This document shows positions 1 through 9,281 of a stretch of 64,000 nucleotides of DNA, piece after piece (the stretch's first letter is position 1; each line of letters starts with the position of its first letter). The DNA lies in contig CAYYPE010000004.1 in assembly GCA_964473465.1 (NCBI GenBank), forward strand, positions 62,001 through 126,000. Reading direction: 5' to 3'. The position numbers were made by a program, and so were the translations under genes. The notes under the pieces were generated by a model. It did no database searches, was not told the origin of the DNA, and saw nothing but the letters and a program-made list of their open reading frames with translations. Source of the stretch: CALHRB01 sp964473465 (GTDB taxonomy: Bacteria > Bacteroidota > Ignavibacteria > Kapaibacteriales > UBA2268).

Positions 1-989
1 GATGTTACCAGCCACCCACCGGTCTTTAAAAGTTTTATCGCCAAATTGTTGATTTTTGAATAACCCCTCTTTGCTGATGCTACATCCTTTTTTGAATGGG
101 CAAATGAAGGAGGATCGAGTATAATCATATTCCAGTGATTTTCTTTTTTTAACTCGCTTTGCAAAAAAATTTCAACATCAGACTTTATGAACTCGACATT
201 TCCAAGGTTGTTAATAGCCGTATTTTTCCGTGCAAATTGAATAATATTTTCTGATGAATCAATACCTATAACTTCTTTAGCTCTTCCCAAAGCGGAATTC
301 AAGGCAAAGCCCCCTAAGTTACAATAGCAATCAAGAACTTTTAAATCTTTTGATATCCTTCTTATGAAAAGCCTGTTTTCCTTCTGGTCAAGATAGAACC
401 CAGTTTTCTGACTTTCATAAAGTGAAAACGAGTATTTAATCCCATTTTCTGAAATTGTTATTTCATCAGGAATTTCGCCATAAACTACTTTTTCATATTG
501 GTTTAATCCTTCATTTTTTCTGGCTCTAAATGAATTTTTTTCTATGATGCCAATAGTATCGTGGAATAATTCTAATAAGCTTTTTGTTATAAATTCCTTT
601 CTGATTTCCATTCCTGCGGAGAAGAACTGTAAGGCAAAATAATTTTCATATTTATCAATAACCAAACCGGGAAGGAAATCCGATTCTCCAAAAACAAGAC
701 GGTAGCTTTTTTCATCTGGAAAGAGCTTTTTTCTTAAGTTATATGCCTCTACAATTCTTTCCTTGAAAAATTCTAAATCGGGTTCTTTTTCAGTAAGTAG
801 TAATCTGACTGCAATTAAACTGTGAGGATTAAAAAAACCAGCACCATAATTATTACCGTCCTCACTCATTACTTCAACAACAGTTCCGGATGGATATTCA
901 GGAATAGATATTAATTCATTACTATAAATCCAGAGAGAGCCTGATTTTAGACGCTTCTGGCTATTCTTTTTGATAACAATTTTTTCCAT
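1..989 (-). CDS. RlmI-like class I SAM-dependent rRNA methyltransferase (partial, C-terminus beyond window)
   Basis: I translated this by eye from the ATG at 989; the reading frame stays open for 329 codons to the window edge, so the C-terminus is missing. The N-terminal part (residues 1-70, ending in an NPHSLIAVRLL stretch) looks like the PUA domain of the RlmI/YccW family, which methylates C5 of a 23S rRNA cytosine. A Rossmann methyltransferase domain follows: YESQKTGFYLDQ at 191-202, SAM motif I (DCYCNLGGF) at 220-228 and the motif IV DPPSF at 292-296. The start lies 5 nt after the stop of the UPF0104 gene, so it is probably the last gene of the pepT operon. The family call is solid; the exact target base is inferred. 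Confidence 0.85.
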   Translation of the reverse strand, partial: MEKIVIKKNSQKRLKSGSLWIYSNELISIPEYPSGTVVEVMSEDGNNYGAGFFNPHSLIAVRLLLTEKEPDLEFFKERIVEAYNLRKKLFPDEKSYRLVFGESDFLPGLVIDKYENYFALQFFSAGMEIRKEFITKSLLELFHDTIGIIEKNSFRARKNEGLNQYEKVVYGEIPDEITISENGIKYSFSLYESQKTGFYLDQKENRLFIRRISKDLKVLDCYCNLGGFALNSALGRAKEVIGIDSSENIIQFARKNTAINNLGNVEFIKSDVEIFLQSELKKENHWNMIILDPPSFAHSKKDVASAKRGYSKINNLAIKLLKTGGWLVT

Positions 990-994
990 TGACT

Positions 995-2092
995 CTAATC
1001 AGATGGGGTTTTTATTTCACTCTGAATTTCTTTGTCAGATTTATCAATATTTTTAACATTTTCCCTTAAGAAAAATAAGCCGCCGATTATGGTTTGAACT
1101 AAATAACCTACAGTATGATTCACGGTAGCATAGGCTAATGCCTCTTCGATATTAATTCCATAAACTTTATTCAAAGTTGCCTGAATGAAAAAATGGAATA
1201 TACCTAATGCACCCGGCACTGGGGCAACTGTAAATGCAATACCTGAGATTACTATGAGAAAGACCGCATCATCAAAACCCATCCCGTATTTCGTATCGAA
1301 CGAAAAGGAAAAAAACATAAGATACATCGGGATGGTATATAGCAGCCATATTGATAGCGATTCAATTGTTAAACGAAGATATTGACCCGGCTTTTTAATA
1401 ATTGTAAAACCAAGAAGGAATCTTTCAAAAATGCCAGATAATTTATCATAAATTTTCTGAGATAGTGGTTTAACAATCTTTTTAAGGCCAAATCTAACAA
1501 AGGGGGGCCAAAAACTCAGTATCAAAACAAGAATAACTATCCCAACAGGAATCAGGAATTTTTCTGCCTGTAAATTTGGTAATGCCTGTTTGATTTGCTC
1601 TCGGAAGAAGAAAAAAACACCTCCAAACATCAGAGCCAAAATGATGATATCAATGAACCTTTCTACAACAATGGTTGCAAATGCTGTTGAATAGGATGAT
1701 TTTTCCCTCCTTGCATAAACATAAGGTCTGAGCAGCTCACCACCTCGTGGAAGAATATTATTAGCAGCATAACCAATCATAACAGCAGAGAATAAATTCC
1801 AGACAGATGATTTAGGTGCCACTGGTTTCAGCATTGTTTGCCAACGCATAGCTCTTACCCAGTGAGAAATAATCATTATTGGTATTGAAATAATAACCCA
1901 TAAGTAATCTGCGTTTTTAATATACAGCCAGAGCCTGTAGAAATCAATATCTTTGAGTGTTATATAAAGTGCAACAACTATTAAAGCAATAGCAATAATG
2001 TATCGGATAATTTTTTTTTGTATCTCGTTTTTCTTATTTCCGACTAATTCATCTGAATTCTCGGGAATTTTGTTAGAAACATCTTGATTCAT
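995..2092 (-). CDS. UPF0104 / lysylphosphatidylglycerol synthase TM-region family membrane protein
   Basis: The 365-aa polytopic protein has about eight hydrophobic helices, after a polar N-terminus of about 30 residues. The segment around residues 105-135 (AANNILPRGGELLRPYVYA) is the conserved core of the YbhN/AglD-type UPF0104 family, also seen as the membrane half of MprF. Members are thought to flip or help transfer lipid-linked substrates; no catalytic MprF synthase domain is attached, so the substrate is unknown. It sits 8 nt downstream of the OPT transporter stop and 5 nt upstream of the methyltransferase start, consistent with one transcript. The tail after the last helix (about residues 340-365) is charged and probably cytoplasmic. 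Confidence 0.85.
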   Translation of the reverse strand: MNQDVSNKIPENSDELVGNKKNEIQKKIIRYIIAIALIVVALYITLKDIDFYRLWLYIKNADYLWVIISIPIMIISHWVRAMRWQTMLKPVAPKSSVWNLFSAVMIGYAANNILPRGGELLRPYVYARREKSSYSTAFATIVVERFIDIIILALMFGGVFFFFREQIKQALPNLQAEKFLIPVGIVILVLILSFWPPFVRFGLKKIVKPLSQKIYDKLSGIFERFLLGFTIIKKPGQYLRLTIESLSIWLLYTIPMYLMFFSFSFDTKYGMGFDDAVFLIVISGIAFTVAPVPGALGIFHFFIQATLNKVYGINIEEALAYATVNHTVGYLVQTIIGGLFFLRENVKNIDKSDKEIQSEIKTPSD

Positions 2093-2100
2093 ACTTTATC

Positions 2101-4098
2101 TCATTCTTCAATTTTTGCTCTGAATGTGTCAATGACGAAATAAGTTACAATTATTAAAAACATAACTATTGCAATCACTTCTGTTATAGGATTTTCAAGC
2201 CATGCTTCATTAAATTTTTTGTCAATAACATTGAAAAAGAGTAGAACAGCCCCAATAACACCAAACAAAGATGCTCCAGCCATAAATCCAGAAGCTATAA
2301 GTGTTCCTCGTTGGGTTCGTGCCTCTACAATTTTTTCATTCCTCGAGCTTTTGCTAACAATATGTGCGATTAAACCTCCGATAATCAGCGGAGTATTCAA
2401 GTCAAGAGGTAAATACATACCAAGAGCAAATGCAAGCGGTGAAACACCAAGCCAGTTTATAAGTATCGCTATTATTGCTCCGACAAGATAAAGCATCCAG
2501 TTTACATTCGCTCCGGGAGTCATCAAAGGCTGGATGACTGCAGCCATTGCATTTGCCTGTGGAGCTTCCAATGGATTTGGTGTCTCTGGTGTTTTTATAA
2601 ATCCGTATGCCTGACTTAAAATATATATTACTATTCCAATTGTAGCTGCTGAAACAAATGTCCCAAGGAATTTAAAGCTCTCTTGTTTTTTGGGCGTTGA
2701 ACCAAGCCAGTAACCAACTTTTAAATCTGTAATGAAACCTCCTGCCATTGATAGAGCAGTGCAAACAATACCACCAATGATTAATGCCGATAGAATCCCT
2801 TGCTGACCGGTTAAACCAGACTGAACCAACACAAAAGATGATAATATCAATGTCATTAATGTCATTCCCGAAACCGGATTTGAGCCTACTATTGCTATAG
2901 CATTTGCCGCAACTGTTGTAAAAAGAAATGCTATTATTAATATTGTCATTAATGCTATTAATGCCTGAACAAATGTTATATTTACTCCTGTCAATAAAAA
3001 GATAAATATTGCTATAAGAGTAAGCAAAATGAAAAGAAGCACAAAAGTCATTTTTATATCTTTTTGCGTTCTTACTTCTTCTTCGATTTTTATTTTCTTT
3101 GAGCCGAAAATACCTGAAAATGCAAGGCTGAATGCACCCCCAATAACTTTGGAAGATTTAAGAATTCCTATGATTCCAGCCATCGCTATAGCACCGATTC
3201 CTATAGGTCTAACGTAGGTTTTGAAAATTTCCTCTGGACTTAACGCAGCAAAAATATTAACTCCGGCAGTGCCAGTAGTTATTGCACCTATCTGATTAAT
3301 TAAAGGAACTAAGATAAACCATGATAGTAATGAACCAACGGTTATTATTGTTGAATACTTCAATCCAATCAAATAGCCAAAACCAAAAATTATTGAACTC
3401 ATATTAAGTTGGAACAAAATTTTAGCTTTTTCAGCTATATACTCCCCCGCTGGTATTACTCTTGAAGTAAAAACATCTCTCCATAGGTGTAGAGAGTTGA
3501 ACATAAAATCATATATACCTCCAATTAATCCGCTGACAATAAGGATCCCTGCTTGTTTACCCCCTTTTTCTCCTGTAATCAGAATTTCTGTTGTGGCTTT
3601 GGCTTCAGGAAATGGAAATTTTCCATGCATGTCTTTAACAAAATATTTCCTGAATGGAATTAGAAACAAAATACCTAAAAATCCTCCAAGCAGTGATGAA
3701 AAGAATATCTGGAAAAAATTAACATCAAGCTTTAAAATATACAATGCGGGTAATGTAAAGATTGCCCCGGCTACAATCACTCCTGAGCTTGCTCCTATTG
3801 ACTGAATAATAACATTCTGCCCGAGAGCACCTCGCTTTTTTATTGCAGCTGATATACCAACCGCAAGAATTGATATTGGTATGGCTGCCTCCATCACCTG
3901 ACCAATCTTTAAACCAGAATATGCAGCTGCTGCAGAAAATAAAATAGCCATTAGTAAACCCATAATAACAGAGTAGGGGGTTACCTCAGGGAAATTATAT
4001 TCATGGGTCATAACAGGACGATAAACCTCTCCGGGTTTCAACTCTCTATACGCATTTTCGGGTAAATTTGTCGATAATGTGGGTGTTGTTTTTTCCAT
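2101..4098 (-). CDS. OPT family oligopeptide transporter
   Basis: The 665-aa protein has roughly 14-16 transmembrane segments and the hallmarks of the OPT superfamily: a cytosolic N-terminus, then YSGLKIGQVMEAAIPISIL near residues 60-80, and internal NPVSGMT and GWLGST-like glycine-rich segments. OPT proteins are proton-coupled importers of small peptides, and some carry metal-siderophore complexes. It lies 42 nt downstream of pepT, which encodes a tripeptidase. The pair suggests that peptides are imported and then cleaved, although the substrate is not shown by sequence. Length is normal for the bacterial OPT branch. I see no damage. Confidence 0.92.
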   Translation of the reverse strand: MEKTTPTLSTNLPENAYRELKPGEVYRPVMTHEYNFPEVTPYSVIMGLLMAILFSAAAAYSGLKIGQVMEAAIPISILAVGISAAIKKRGALGQNVIIQSIGASSGVIVAGAIFTLPALYILKLDVNFFQIFFSSLLGGFLGILFLIPFRKYFVKDMHGKFPFPEAKATTEILITGEKGGKQAGILIVSGLIGGIYDFMFNSLHLWRDVFTSRVIPAGEYIAEKAKILFQLNMSSIIFGFGYLIGLKYSTIITVGSLLSWFILVPLINQIGAITTGTAGVNIFAALSPEEIFKTYVRPIGIGAIAMAGIIGILKSSKVIGGAFSLAFSGIFGSKKIKIEEEVRTQKDIKMTFVLLFILLTLIAIFIFLLTGVNITFVQALIALMTILIIAFLFTTVAANAIAIVGSNPVSGMTLMTLILSSFVLVQSGLTGQQGILSALIIGGIVCTALSMAGGFITDLKVGYWLGSTPKKQESFKFLGTFVSAATIGIVIYILSQAYGFIKTPETPNPLEAPQANAMAAVIQPLMTPGANVNWMLYLVGAIIAILINWLGVSPLAFALGMYLPLDLNTPLIIGGLIAHIVSKSSRNEKIVEARTQRGTLIASGFMAGASLFGVIGAVLLFFNVIDKKFNEAWLENPITEVIAIVMFLIIVTYFVIDTFRAKIEE

Positions 4099-4140
4099 TC
4101 CACTCTCTATAAAATTAAAATAACTTAATTATTCACTTAA

Positions 4141-5391
4141 TTACACACTTTTTTCAACCCATATCTGGGCTAAATTTATAATCGTTTCAACTGATTTATT
4201 CATAAAGTCAACTGATAACCACTCAGTGCGGCTATGGAAATTTTGTGCTCCTGTATAAATATTTGGAGTCGGAAGTCCCATTTCGCTCAATTTTGAACCA
4301 TCAGTTCCTCCTCTGATTGGATGCCAATACGGTTCAACTCCTGCTCTTACAGCTGCTTCCCAAAGACATTCAAGACTTAAAGGATGCTGTTCGAGAACTT
4401 CCAGCATATTTCTGTACTGCTCTTTGATCTCTAATTCAATTACTGCATTGGGGTATAAAACTTTAACTTCTTCTATAACCTTTTCAAGAATTTCCTGAAG
4501 TTTCTTTAGACCTTCGGTTTTGAAATCCCTGAATAAAAATTTAACTGTTGTTTTCGATATAGTGCCTTCGATTACATAAGGATGAATATACGGCTGGTAA
4601 CCCTCAGTTGTTTCTGGAGCCATATCTTTTGGTGTTCTTGCTATTATGTCAGCTGCAACACGTAAGGAGTTGACCATAATGTTTTTAGCAGAACCGGGAT
4701 GAATATCTCTTCCGTAAATTGTTAAAATCCCTGCATTAGCACTAAATGTCTCCTTGTTAAGTTCACCAGGTAATTCCCCATCTACCGTATAGGCATATTT
4801 TGCTCCGAATTTTCCCATGTCGAAATACTTTGTTCCTTGACCTACTTCTTCATCAGGTGTAAAACAAATTTTAATATCACCGTGAAGAATAGATGGATTA
4901 CTGACAAATTCTTCAGCAGCGGTCATTATTGCAGTAACTCCGGCTTTATTATCAGCACCGAGAAGAGTTGTTCCATCGGTAGTAACAATAGTGTGACCAA
5001 TACATTTTTTTAAGTTGGGATTTTCGCTCTCTTTGATTACAATCGATTTATTACCGGGTAAAATAATATCGCCACCTTGATAATGAATTATTTGTGGATT
5101 TACGTTTTCTGCTGTTACTTCCGGTGATGTATCCATATGAGCGATAAAACCAACTGGTGGGACTTTTCCGAAGGCTGGATGGTCACTGCGTATATTTGAA
5201 GGTATTGAAGCCATTACATAACAATTCTCATCAACTGTTGCCTCAATTCCCATTTCCTTTAGTTCTTTCAACAAGATATTAGCTAAATCAAATTGTTTCA
5301 TTGTACTTGGGAAGGTTGGAGAGTCCTCTTTCGACTGAGTATCTATCTTTACATATCTTAAAAAGCGTTCTAAACTTTTATTATTCATCAA
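4141..5391 (-). CDS. pepT: Peptidase T (tripeptide aminopeptidase, M20B)
   Basis: The 416-aa zinc aminopeptidase removes the N-terminal residue of tripeptides in the cytoplasm. Metal ligands of the M20 fold are visible: HMD at 85-87, bridging D147 in GADNKAG, the catalytic and ligand pair EE at 181-182 (PDEEVG), D204 in TVDGE, and a C-terminal His in NFHSRTEW. The dimerisation domain lies between about 210 and 325. Length matches the family (about 410). It is the first gene of the operon with the OPT transporter, behind a TATGTTTG promoter element 39 nt upstream. Of the two adjacent ATG codons (MM) either could be the start. Confidence 0.96.
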   Translation of the reverse strand: MMNNKSLERFLRYVKIDTQSKEDSPTFPSTMKQFDLANILLKELKEMGIEATVDENCYVMASIPSNIRSDHPAFGKVPPVGFIAHMDTSPEVTAENVNPQIIHYQGGDIILPGNKSIVIKESENPNLKKCIGHTIVTTDGTTLLGADNKAGVTAIMTAAEEFVSNPSILHGDIKICFTPDEEVGQGTKYFDMGKFGAKYAYTVDGELPGELNKETFSANAGILTIYGRDIHPGSAKNIMVNSLRVAADIIARTPKDMAPETTEGYQPYIHPYVIEGTISKTTVKFLFRDFKTEGLKKLQEILEKVIEEVKVLYPNAVIELEIKEQYRNMLEVLEQHPLSLECLWEAAVRAGVEPYWHPIRGGTDGSKLSEMGLPTPNIYTGAQNFHSRTEWLSVDFMNKSVETIINLAQIWVEKSV

Positions 5392-5430
5392 TTACCTCAA
5401 AAAATTTAATAACTCGTTTGGCATAAAATA

Positions 5431-5438
5431 CAAACATA
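5431..5438 (-). promoter_or_regulatory. Bacteroidota-type -7 element (TATGTTTG) upstream of pepT
   Basis: TATGTTTG on the minus strand fits TAnnTTTG and lies 39 nt before the pepT start. No TTTG is present at the expected -33 spacing, so it is a half-match. Confidence 0.45.
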
Positions 5439-5458
5439 ACAAAATTTGTTTTCATCTC

Positions 5459-5491
5459 TTAGTAAATCATATATGATTTTTTTGTTACTAA
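5459..5491. promoter_or_regulatory. Nested inverted repeats, operator-like, between pepT and lpdA
   Basis: AAATCATATATGATTT at 5464-5479 is a perfect 16-nt palindrome. It is flanked by a second inverted pair, TTAGTAA (5459-5465) and TTACTAA (5485-5491). It sits in the 208-bp divergent region, about 20 nt upstream of the pepT -7 element and about 110 nt upstream of lpdA. It could be an operator for a dimeric regulator; no protein can be assigned. Confidence 0.4.
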
Positions 5492-5599
5492 ATATTTTGT
5501 TTATATAGAAAATAAGGATTGCATATTCAATAATTATTTAATCATTCAATTTTAATTTTACTCTTTCGTTTAAATTCTTTTTCTATTAAGGATTTAATT

Positions 5600-7003
5600 A
5601 TGAGTGATATTAACTGTGATGTTGTTGTAATAGGTTCAGGTCCGGGAGGTTATGTTGCCGCAATCAGAGCTTCTCAGCTTGGTTTAAATACTGTCTGCGT
5701 CGAGCGGGAGAGCCTTGGTGGGGTATGTTTGAATTGGGGCTGTATCCCGACCAAAGCATTGCTGAAAAATGCAGAATATATGAATTTCCTGAGCAATTCA
5801 AATGAATTTGGTTTCGAAATCCCGGAATTTAAATTTGATTTCGCTCAGGTTATCAAGCGAAGCCGTGAAGTTGCAAACAAAATGTCCAATGGAGTTAGCT
5901 TCCTCTTTAAAAAATATAAAGTTCAAACTGTTAAAGGCAATGCTAAATTTAAATCTCAGAATATGATAGAAGTTAGCGATAATGATGGTAAAATTACTGA
6001 TACAATCAGAGCCAAAAATGTTATCATTGCAACCGGAGCCAGACCACGTATGTTCCCCGGTATTGATGTTGACTTCAAAAAAGTTATAACATCTAAGGAA
6101 GCAATGATTCCGAAAGATGTTCCTGCTTCAATGATAATTATGGGGGCTGGTGCTATTGGAGTTGAATTCGCATACTTCTATAATGCCTTTGGAACAAAGG
6201 TAACTCTTATTGAAATGATGGATAGAATTCTACCAATCGAAGATATTGAAGTATCTAACGAATTAGCCCGTCATTACAAAAAAAGCGGCATTCAAATTCT
6301 TACCAATACAAAGGTATTATCAGCCTCATCAAACAAAAAAGGTGTCGAAGTAAAAATTCAGAAAAAAGACGGCAGCGAAGAAATTCTTAATGCTGATATT
6401 GCACTTAATGCAATCGGAATTCAAGGAAACATCGAGAATATCGGATTAGAATCTATTGGCGTCAATATAGAAAGAGGTTTTATAAAAGTTGACAAATATA
6501 TGCAAACTAATATATCGGGAGTTTATGCAATTGGCGATGTTGCAGGTCCTCCATGGCTGGCTCATAAGGCTTCTGCAGAAGGTATTGTTGCTGCTGAATT
6601 TATTGCGGGTCACCAAACAGAAGGAATTAATTATAATAATATCCCCGGTTGCACTTACTGCCAGCCTCAGGTTGCAAGTATTGGTATGACAGAAGCAAAA
6701 GCAAAAGAAGCTGGATACGATGTTAAAATCGGCAAATTCCCTTTCACTGCAAATGGAAAGGCTCACGGTATCGGAGAAGCCAGAGGTTTTGTAAAGTTAG
6801 TCATTGATGCTAAATATGGAGAAATCTTAGGGGCTCACCTTATCGGTCCCGATGTTACTGAAATGATTGGTGAACTTGCTCTCGCAAGAAATTTAGAAGC
6901 TACTGCTCATAGTCTATTCAAAACAATACATGCCCATCCAACTCTTAACGAAGCTGTTATGGAAGCAGCAGCACAAGCTTACGGCGAATCAACAAATATT
7001 TAG
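5600..7003 (+). CDS. lpdA: Dihydrolipoyl dehydrogenase (E3)
   Basis: The 467-aa FAD enzyme reoxidises dihydrolipoyl groups of 2-oxoacid dehydrogenase or glycine-cleavage complexes, with NAD+ as acceptor. It shows the FAD-binding GSGPGG at 12-17, the redox-active disulfide C43/C48 in CLNWGCIPTK, a second dinucleotide fold near 176-200 (GAGAIGVEFA), the ATGARP and AIGDVAG motifs, and the C-terminal catalytic HPTLNE with H446 and E451. Length is normal. No E1 or E2 gene is adjacent, so the partner complex is encoded elsewhere. The ATG at 5600 starts 7-10 residues before the FAD fold, as usual. The gene is monocistronic here, with a strong hairpin after the stop. Confidence 0.96.
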   Translation: MSDINCDVVVIGSGPGGYVAAIRASQLGLNTVCVERESLGGVCLNWGCIPTKALLKNAEYMNFLSNSNEFGFEIPEFKFDFAQVIKRSREVANKMSNGVSFLFKKYKVQTVKGNAKFKSQNMIEVSDNDGKITDTIRAKNVIIATGARPRMFPGIDVDFKKVITSKEAMIPKDVPASMIIMGAGAIGVEFAYFYNAFGTKVTLIEMMDRILPIEDIEVSNELARHYKKSGIQILTNTKVLSASSNKKGVEVKIQKKDGSEEILNADIALNAIGIQGNIENIGLESIGVNIERGFIKVDKYMQTNISGVYAIGDVAGPPWLAHKASAEGIVAAEFIAGHQTEGINYNNIPGCTYCQPQVASIGMTEAKAKEAGYDVKIGKFPFTANGKAHGIGEARGFVKLVIDAKYGEILGAHLIGPDVTEMIGELALARNLEATAHSLFKTIHAHPTLNEAVMEAAAQAYGESTNI

Positions 7004-7020
7004 TGAATTCCATCATTTTC

Positions 7021-7051
7021 AGGAGGAGGCTGGCTAATAAAGCCGCCTCCT
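7021..7051. terminator. Hairpin between convergent lpdA and cytochrome c genes
   Basis: The arms are AGGAGG-A-GGC (7021-7030) and GCC-G-CCTCCT (7042-7051): nine pairs with one mismatch around an 11-nt loop. It lies between the stops of lpdA and the convergent cytochrome gene. There is no clear T-run on either side, so it may protect 3' ends rather than terminate by itself. Confidence 0.55.
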
Positions 7052-7076
7052 TATAAAAATTATCTTGGATAAATAT

Positions 7077-8075
7077 TTATTTTTTACTCAAGCTTTCGCC
7101 CGGAGCAAAAACAGTCTTCTGTATTTTATTCTCAACCGGATCAAGAGACATAAAAAATAGATATAGAGCTTTTAAATCAACTTCAGTCATTCTTGAGAAA
7201 GCTCCCCATGGCATTGGACTCCCCCTGTGAACTCTTCCAGATTTGAATCTGGATATGAATTGTTCCTCAGTCCAATTGGCAATTACTCCGGTTTTCTTAT
7301 CAGGAGTTAAATTTGGTGAAACATAGGCATAACCCTCGGAAAACTCATCAGGAGGAAAGTGTGAACCGCCAGCATAAGGCTTCCCTATATAAATTCCTGA
7401 TGCTGGATCGAATTCCGTATGGCATCCATAACAGTTTGCAACAGAATTAGCAACATATTTTCCATATTCTGCTGTTGGTTCTATTTTGACTGATTCTGGC
7501 GGTTTGGATGTTGGTCCTTCAGGCTTAATCACACCAAAAGCCAATAGAGCTTTTCCCATAAGTTCGTATTCACTTCTATTGACTTTATTATTAACAGGTT
7601 CTTGACTTCTTAAGAAAGAAATGATAGCTGTTACATCATAATCACTCATATGTTGAAACCTCATAAATCCCATAAGCCCTCTATTATCATGTGCTATCAT
7701 GTATCTTATAGCCCGAGCTATTTGCCCATCTGAGAAATTTCCAATACCTGTCTCCTTATCTGGTGTAAGGTTCGGAGCCCGGAAAGTACCTAACCCCGGA
7801 AAAGAAACGTTCCAGCCCCCAACCAAGGACAGTTCCTCTCCTTCATCCCATGCTCTAACCTGATTATTCGGGATGTGACACCCCCCACAATGACCGGGTC
7901 CATGAACAAGATATCTCCCCCTTTCAATTATTGTGGAATCAGTGCTTGCTGTTATTTTTGGATATTCAACACTGTAGGTTTTATCCCATGAGGCTTCAAT
8001 ATATGCAAAAAGTGCAAGCACAACCACAAGGAAAATTCCGAAAACCCAGAGTAATATTTTAAAAAATATTTTCAT
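7077..8075 (-). CDS. Membrane-anchored diheme c-type cytochrome
   Basis: The 332-aa protein has an N-terminal hydrophobic segment (residues 4-26) that serves as signal anchor, so the haem domains face the periplasm. Two CXXCH haem sites are present, C63-H67 (CGGCH) and C215-H219 (CYGCH), each followed by a P-N-L-T-P-D motif (near 101-106 and in the second half) and a candidate distal Met. This duplicated arrangement matches the cytochrome c domains of alcohol/aldehyde dehydrogenase-type cytochrome subunits and related electron carriers. No dehydrogenase gene lies beside it, so its electron donor is unknown. Upstream, an AraC regulator on the same strand may control it. The ATG is preceded by GGGGG, a weak ribosome site. 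Confidence 0.88.
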   Translation of the reverse strand: MKIFFKILLWVFGIFLVVVLALFAYIEASWDKTYSVEYPKITASTDSTIIERGRYLVHGPGHCGGCHIPNNQVRAWDEGEELSLVGGWNVSFPGLGTFRAPNLTPDKETGIGNFSDGQIARAIRYMIAHDNRGLMGFMRFQHMSDYDVTAIISFLRSQEPVNNKVNRSEYELMGKALLAFGVIKPEGPTSKPPESVKIEPTAEYGKYVANSVANCYGCHTEFDPASGIYIGKPYAGGSHFPPDEFSEGYAYVSPNLTPDKKTGVIANWTEEQFISRFKSGRVHRGSPMPWGAFSRMTEVDLKALYLFFMSLDPVENKIQKTVFAPGESLSKK

Positions 8076-8181
8076 TTAAATAACCCCCTTCAACATTATA
8101 ATTGATTTTTATTAAATATATATTTTTGTGTTGCTAACTTATTATTTATGTCGATTTAAAAATTGTATCAATCGGACATTT

Positions 8182-8994
8182 CTAATAAAAAATATGTCCT
8201 AACAATCTGCTTTTGTCTCTTTTGTAAGTCTTAGGTGATAATCCTGTGAATTCTTTGAAGACTCTGATAAAGTGAGATTGGTCATAAAAACCACATAAAT
8301 ACGCTACCTGTGTAAGCGTGTCCTCATTATAATGGATTTGATGGAGTGAATGCAAATATCTTTTGTAAGAAATCATATCAATCGGTTTAAGGCCTATATA
8401 ATTTTTAGAAACCCTTCTTAACTGTCTTTCCGATATATTATATTTATTACAGATTGATTTTATTGATAATAATGAAGTGTCATTAAAGTTATGTAAGTTA
8501 AAAAGTTGAAATCTATCAAAAAAATCTGAATTTATGCGAATTTTATCACTTATCCATTTTTTTATTATTTTTACTTGCTGAGGGAAATTAATAGTTTGCT
8601 GCAAGGAATTATATACTTCTTTGATTGATTTGTCAATATCAAAAGCATCAGTTATTAGGTTTACAAATTCAACAGCAGGAGTTTTGAATAAATATTTAAG
8701 GGAACAAGGTAACATCTGAATTCCAATAAAGGTTTGATGACCTGTCTTCAATAATTGGTGAGGCCTGGTATTAATTCCATTTATAAAACTTTTATAAAGT
8801 GGTTTCGGTTCTGTACAATCATCATTAAAATATTGAATATTGTTGCTAAAGTTGAAAATTAATTCGGCGGTTCCTTTTGGGATTATTTTTTCTATTTGAT
8901 TTTTATGATATTGAATTTCAATTTTCCAGATATACTTGAATATTCTTTTTTCAAGCTCATTTGAAGGATAATATATAAATGATTTTTGTAACAA
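8182..8994 (-). CDS. AraC family transcriptional regulator
   Basis: The 270-aa protein ends in a typical AraC DNA-binding domain (about residues 170-262), with two helix-turn-helix units and the signature around CGFYDQSHFIRVFKEFTG. The N-terminal half resembles the DUF6597-type sensor region (an IPKGTAELIFNF stretch near 43-54) found in Bacteroidota AraC proteins. The start is TTG at 8992-8994, directly preceded by an in-frame TAA. No ATG occurs until well inside the protein, so TTG is the only reasonable start. It lies 106 nt upstream of the cytochrome c gene, which is its most likely local target; this is inference. Confidence 0.88.
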   Translation of the reverse strand: MLQKSFIYYPSNELEKRIFKYIWKIEIQYHKNQIEKIIPKGTAELIFNFSNNIQYFNDDCTEPKPLYKSFINGINTRPHQLLKTGHQTFIGIQMLPCSLKYLFKTPAVEFVNLITDAFDIDKSIKEVYNSLQQTINFPQQVKIIKKWISDKIRINSDFFDRFQLFNLHNFNDTSLLSIKSICNKYNISERQLRRVSKNYIGLKPIDMISYKRYLHSLHQIHYNEDTLTQVAYLCGFYDQSHFIRVFKEFTGLSPKTYKRDKSRLLGHIFY

Positions 8995-9239
8995 TTAAAT
9001 TATGTGTTTTTTTAAAATGTTATAAATAACGGGATCTTATAATATATACATATTGATAAACAAACCATTTTTTTCAAATTTAATTTAAAAAATCAAATTT
9101 TACAATTTTTCAACAAAACTTAAAAATAAATTTTTAATTGACAAAATTATTTTTTTTATGTATATTCTTTATCAATAATTTAGTATTATTCATTATTGAT
9201 TTTTTTCCCTAAGTATTAAATTTATACTTTTAACTGTGT

Positions 9240-9247
9240 TATATTTG
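9240..9247 (+). promoter_or_regulatory. Bacteroidota-type -7 element (TATATTTG) upstream of tilS
   Basis: TATATTTG matches TAnnTTTG and ends 34 nt before the tilS ATG at 9282. It favours that ATG over the later one at 9450. No TTTG is found at -33. Confidence 0.45.
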
Positions 9248-9281
9248 TATTGTCTTCTGATAATAAAAAAAAATAGTTGAT

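Noticed and set aside
9138..9166. TTGACA-N17-TATATT, a textbook sigma-70 promoter upstream of tilS
   Set aside because: In this AT-rich background such a match arises by chance, and the TAnnTTTG element at 9240-9247 fits the pattern found at other genes here.
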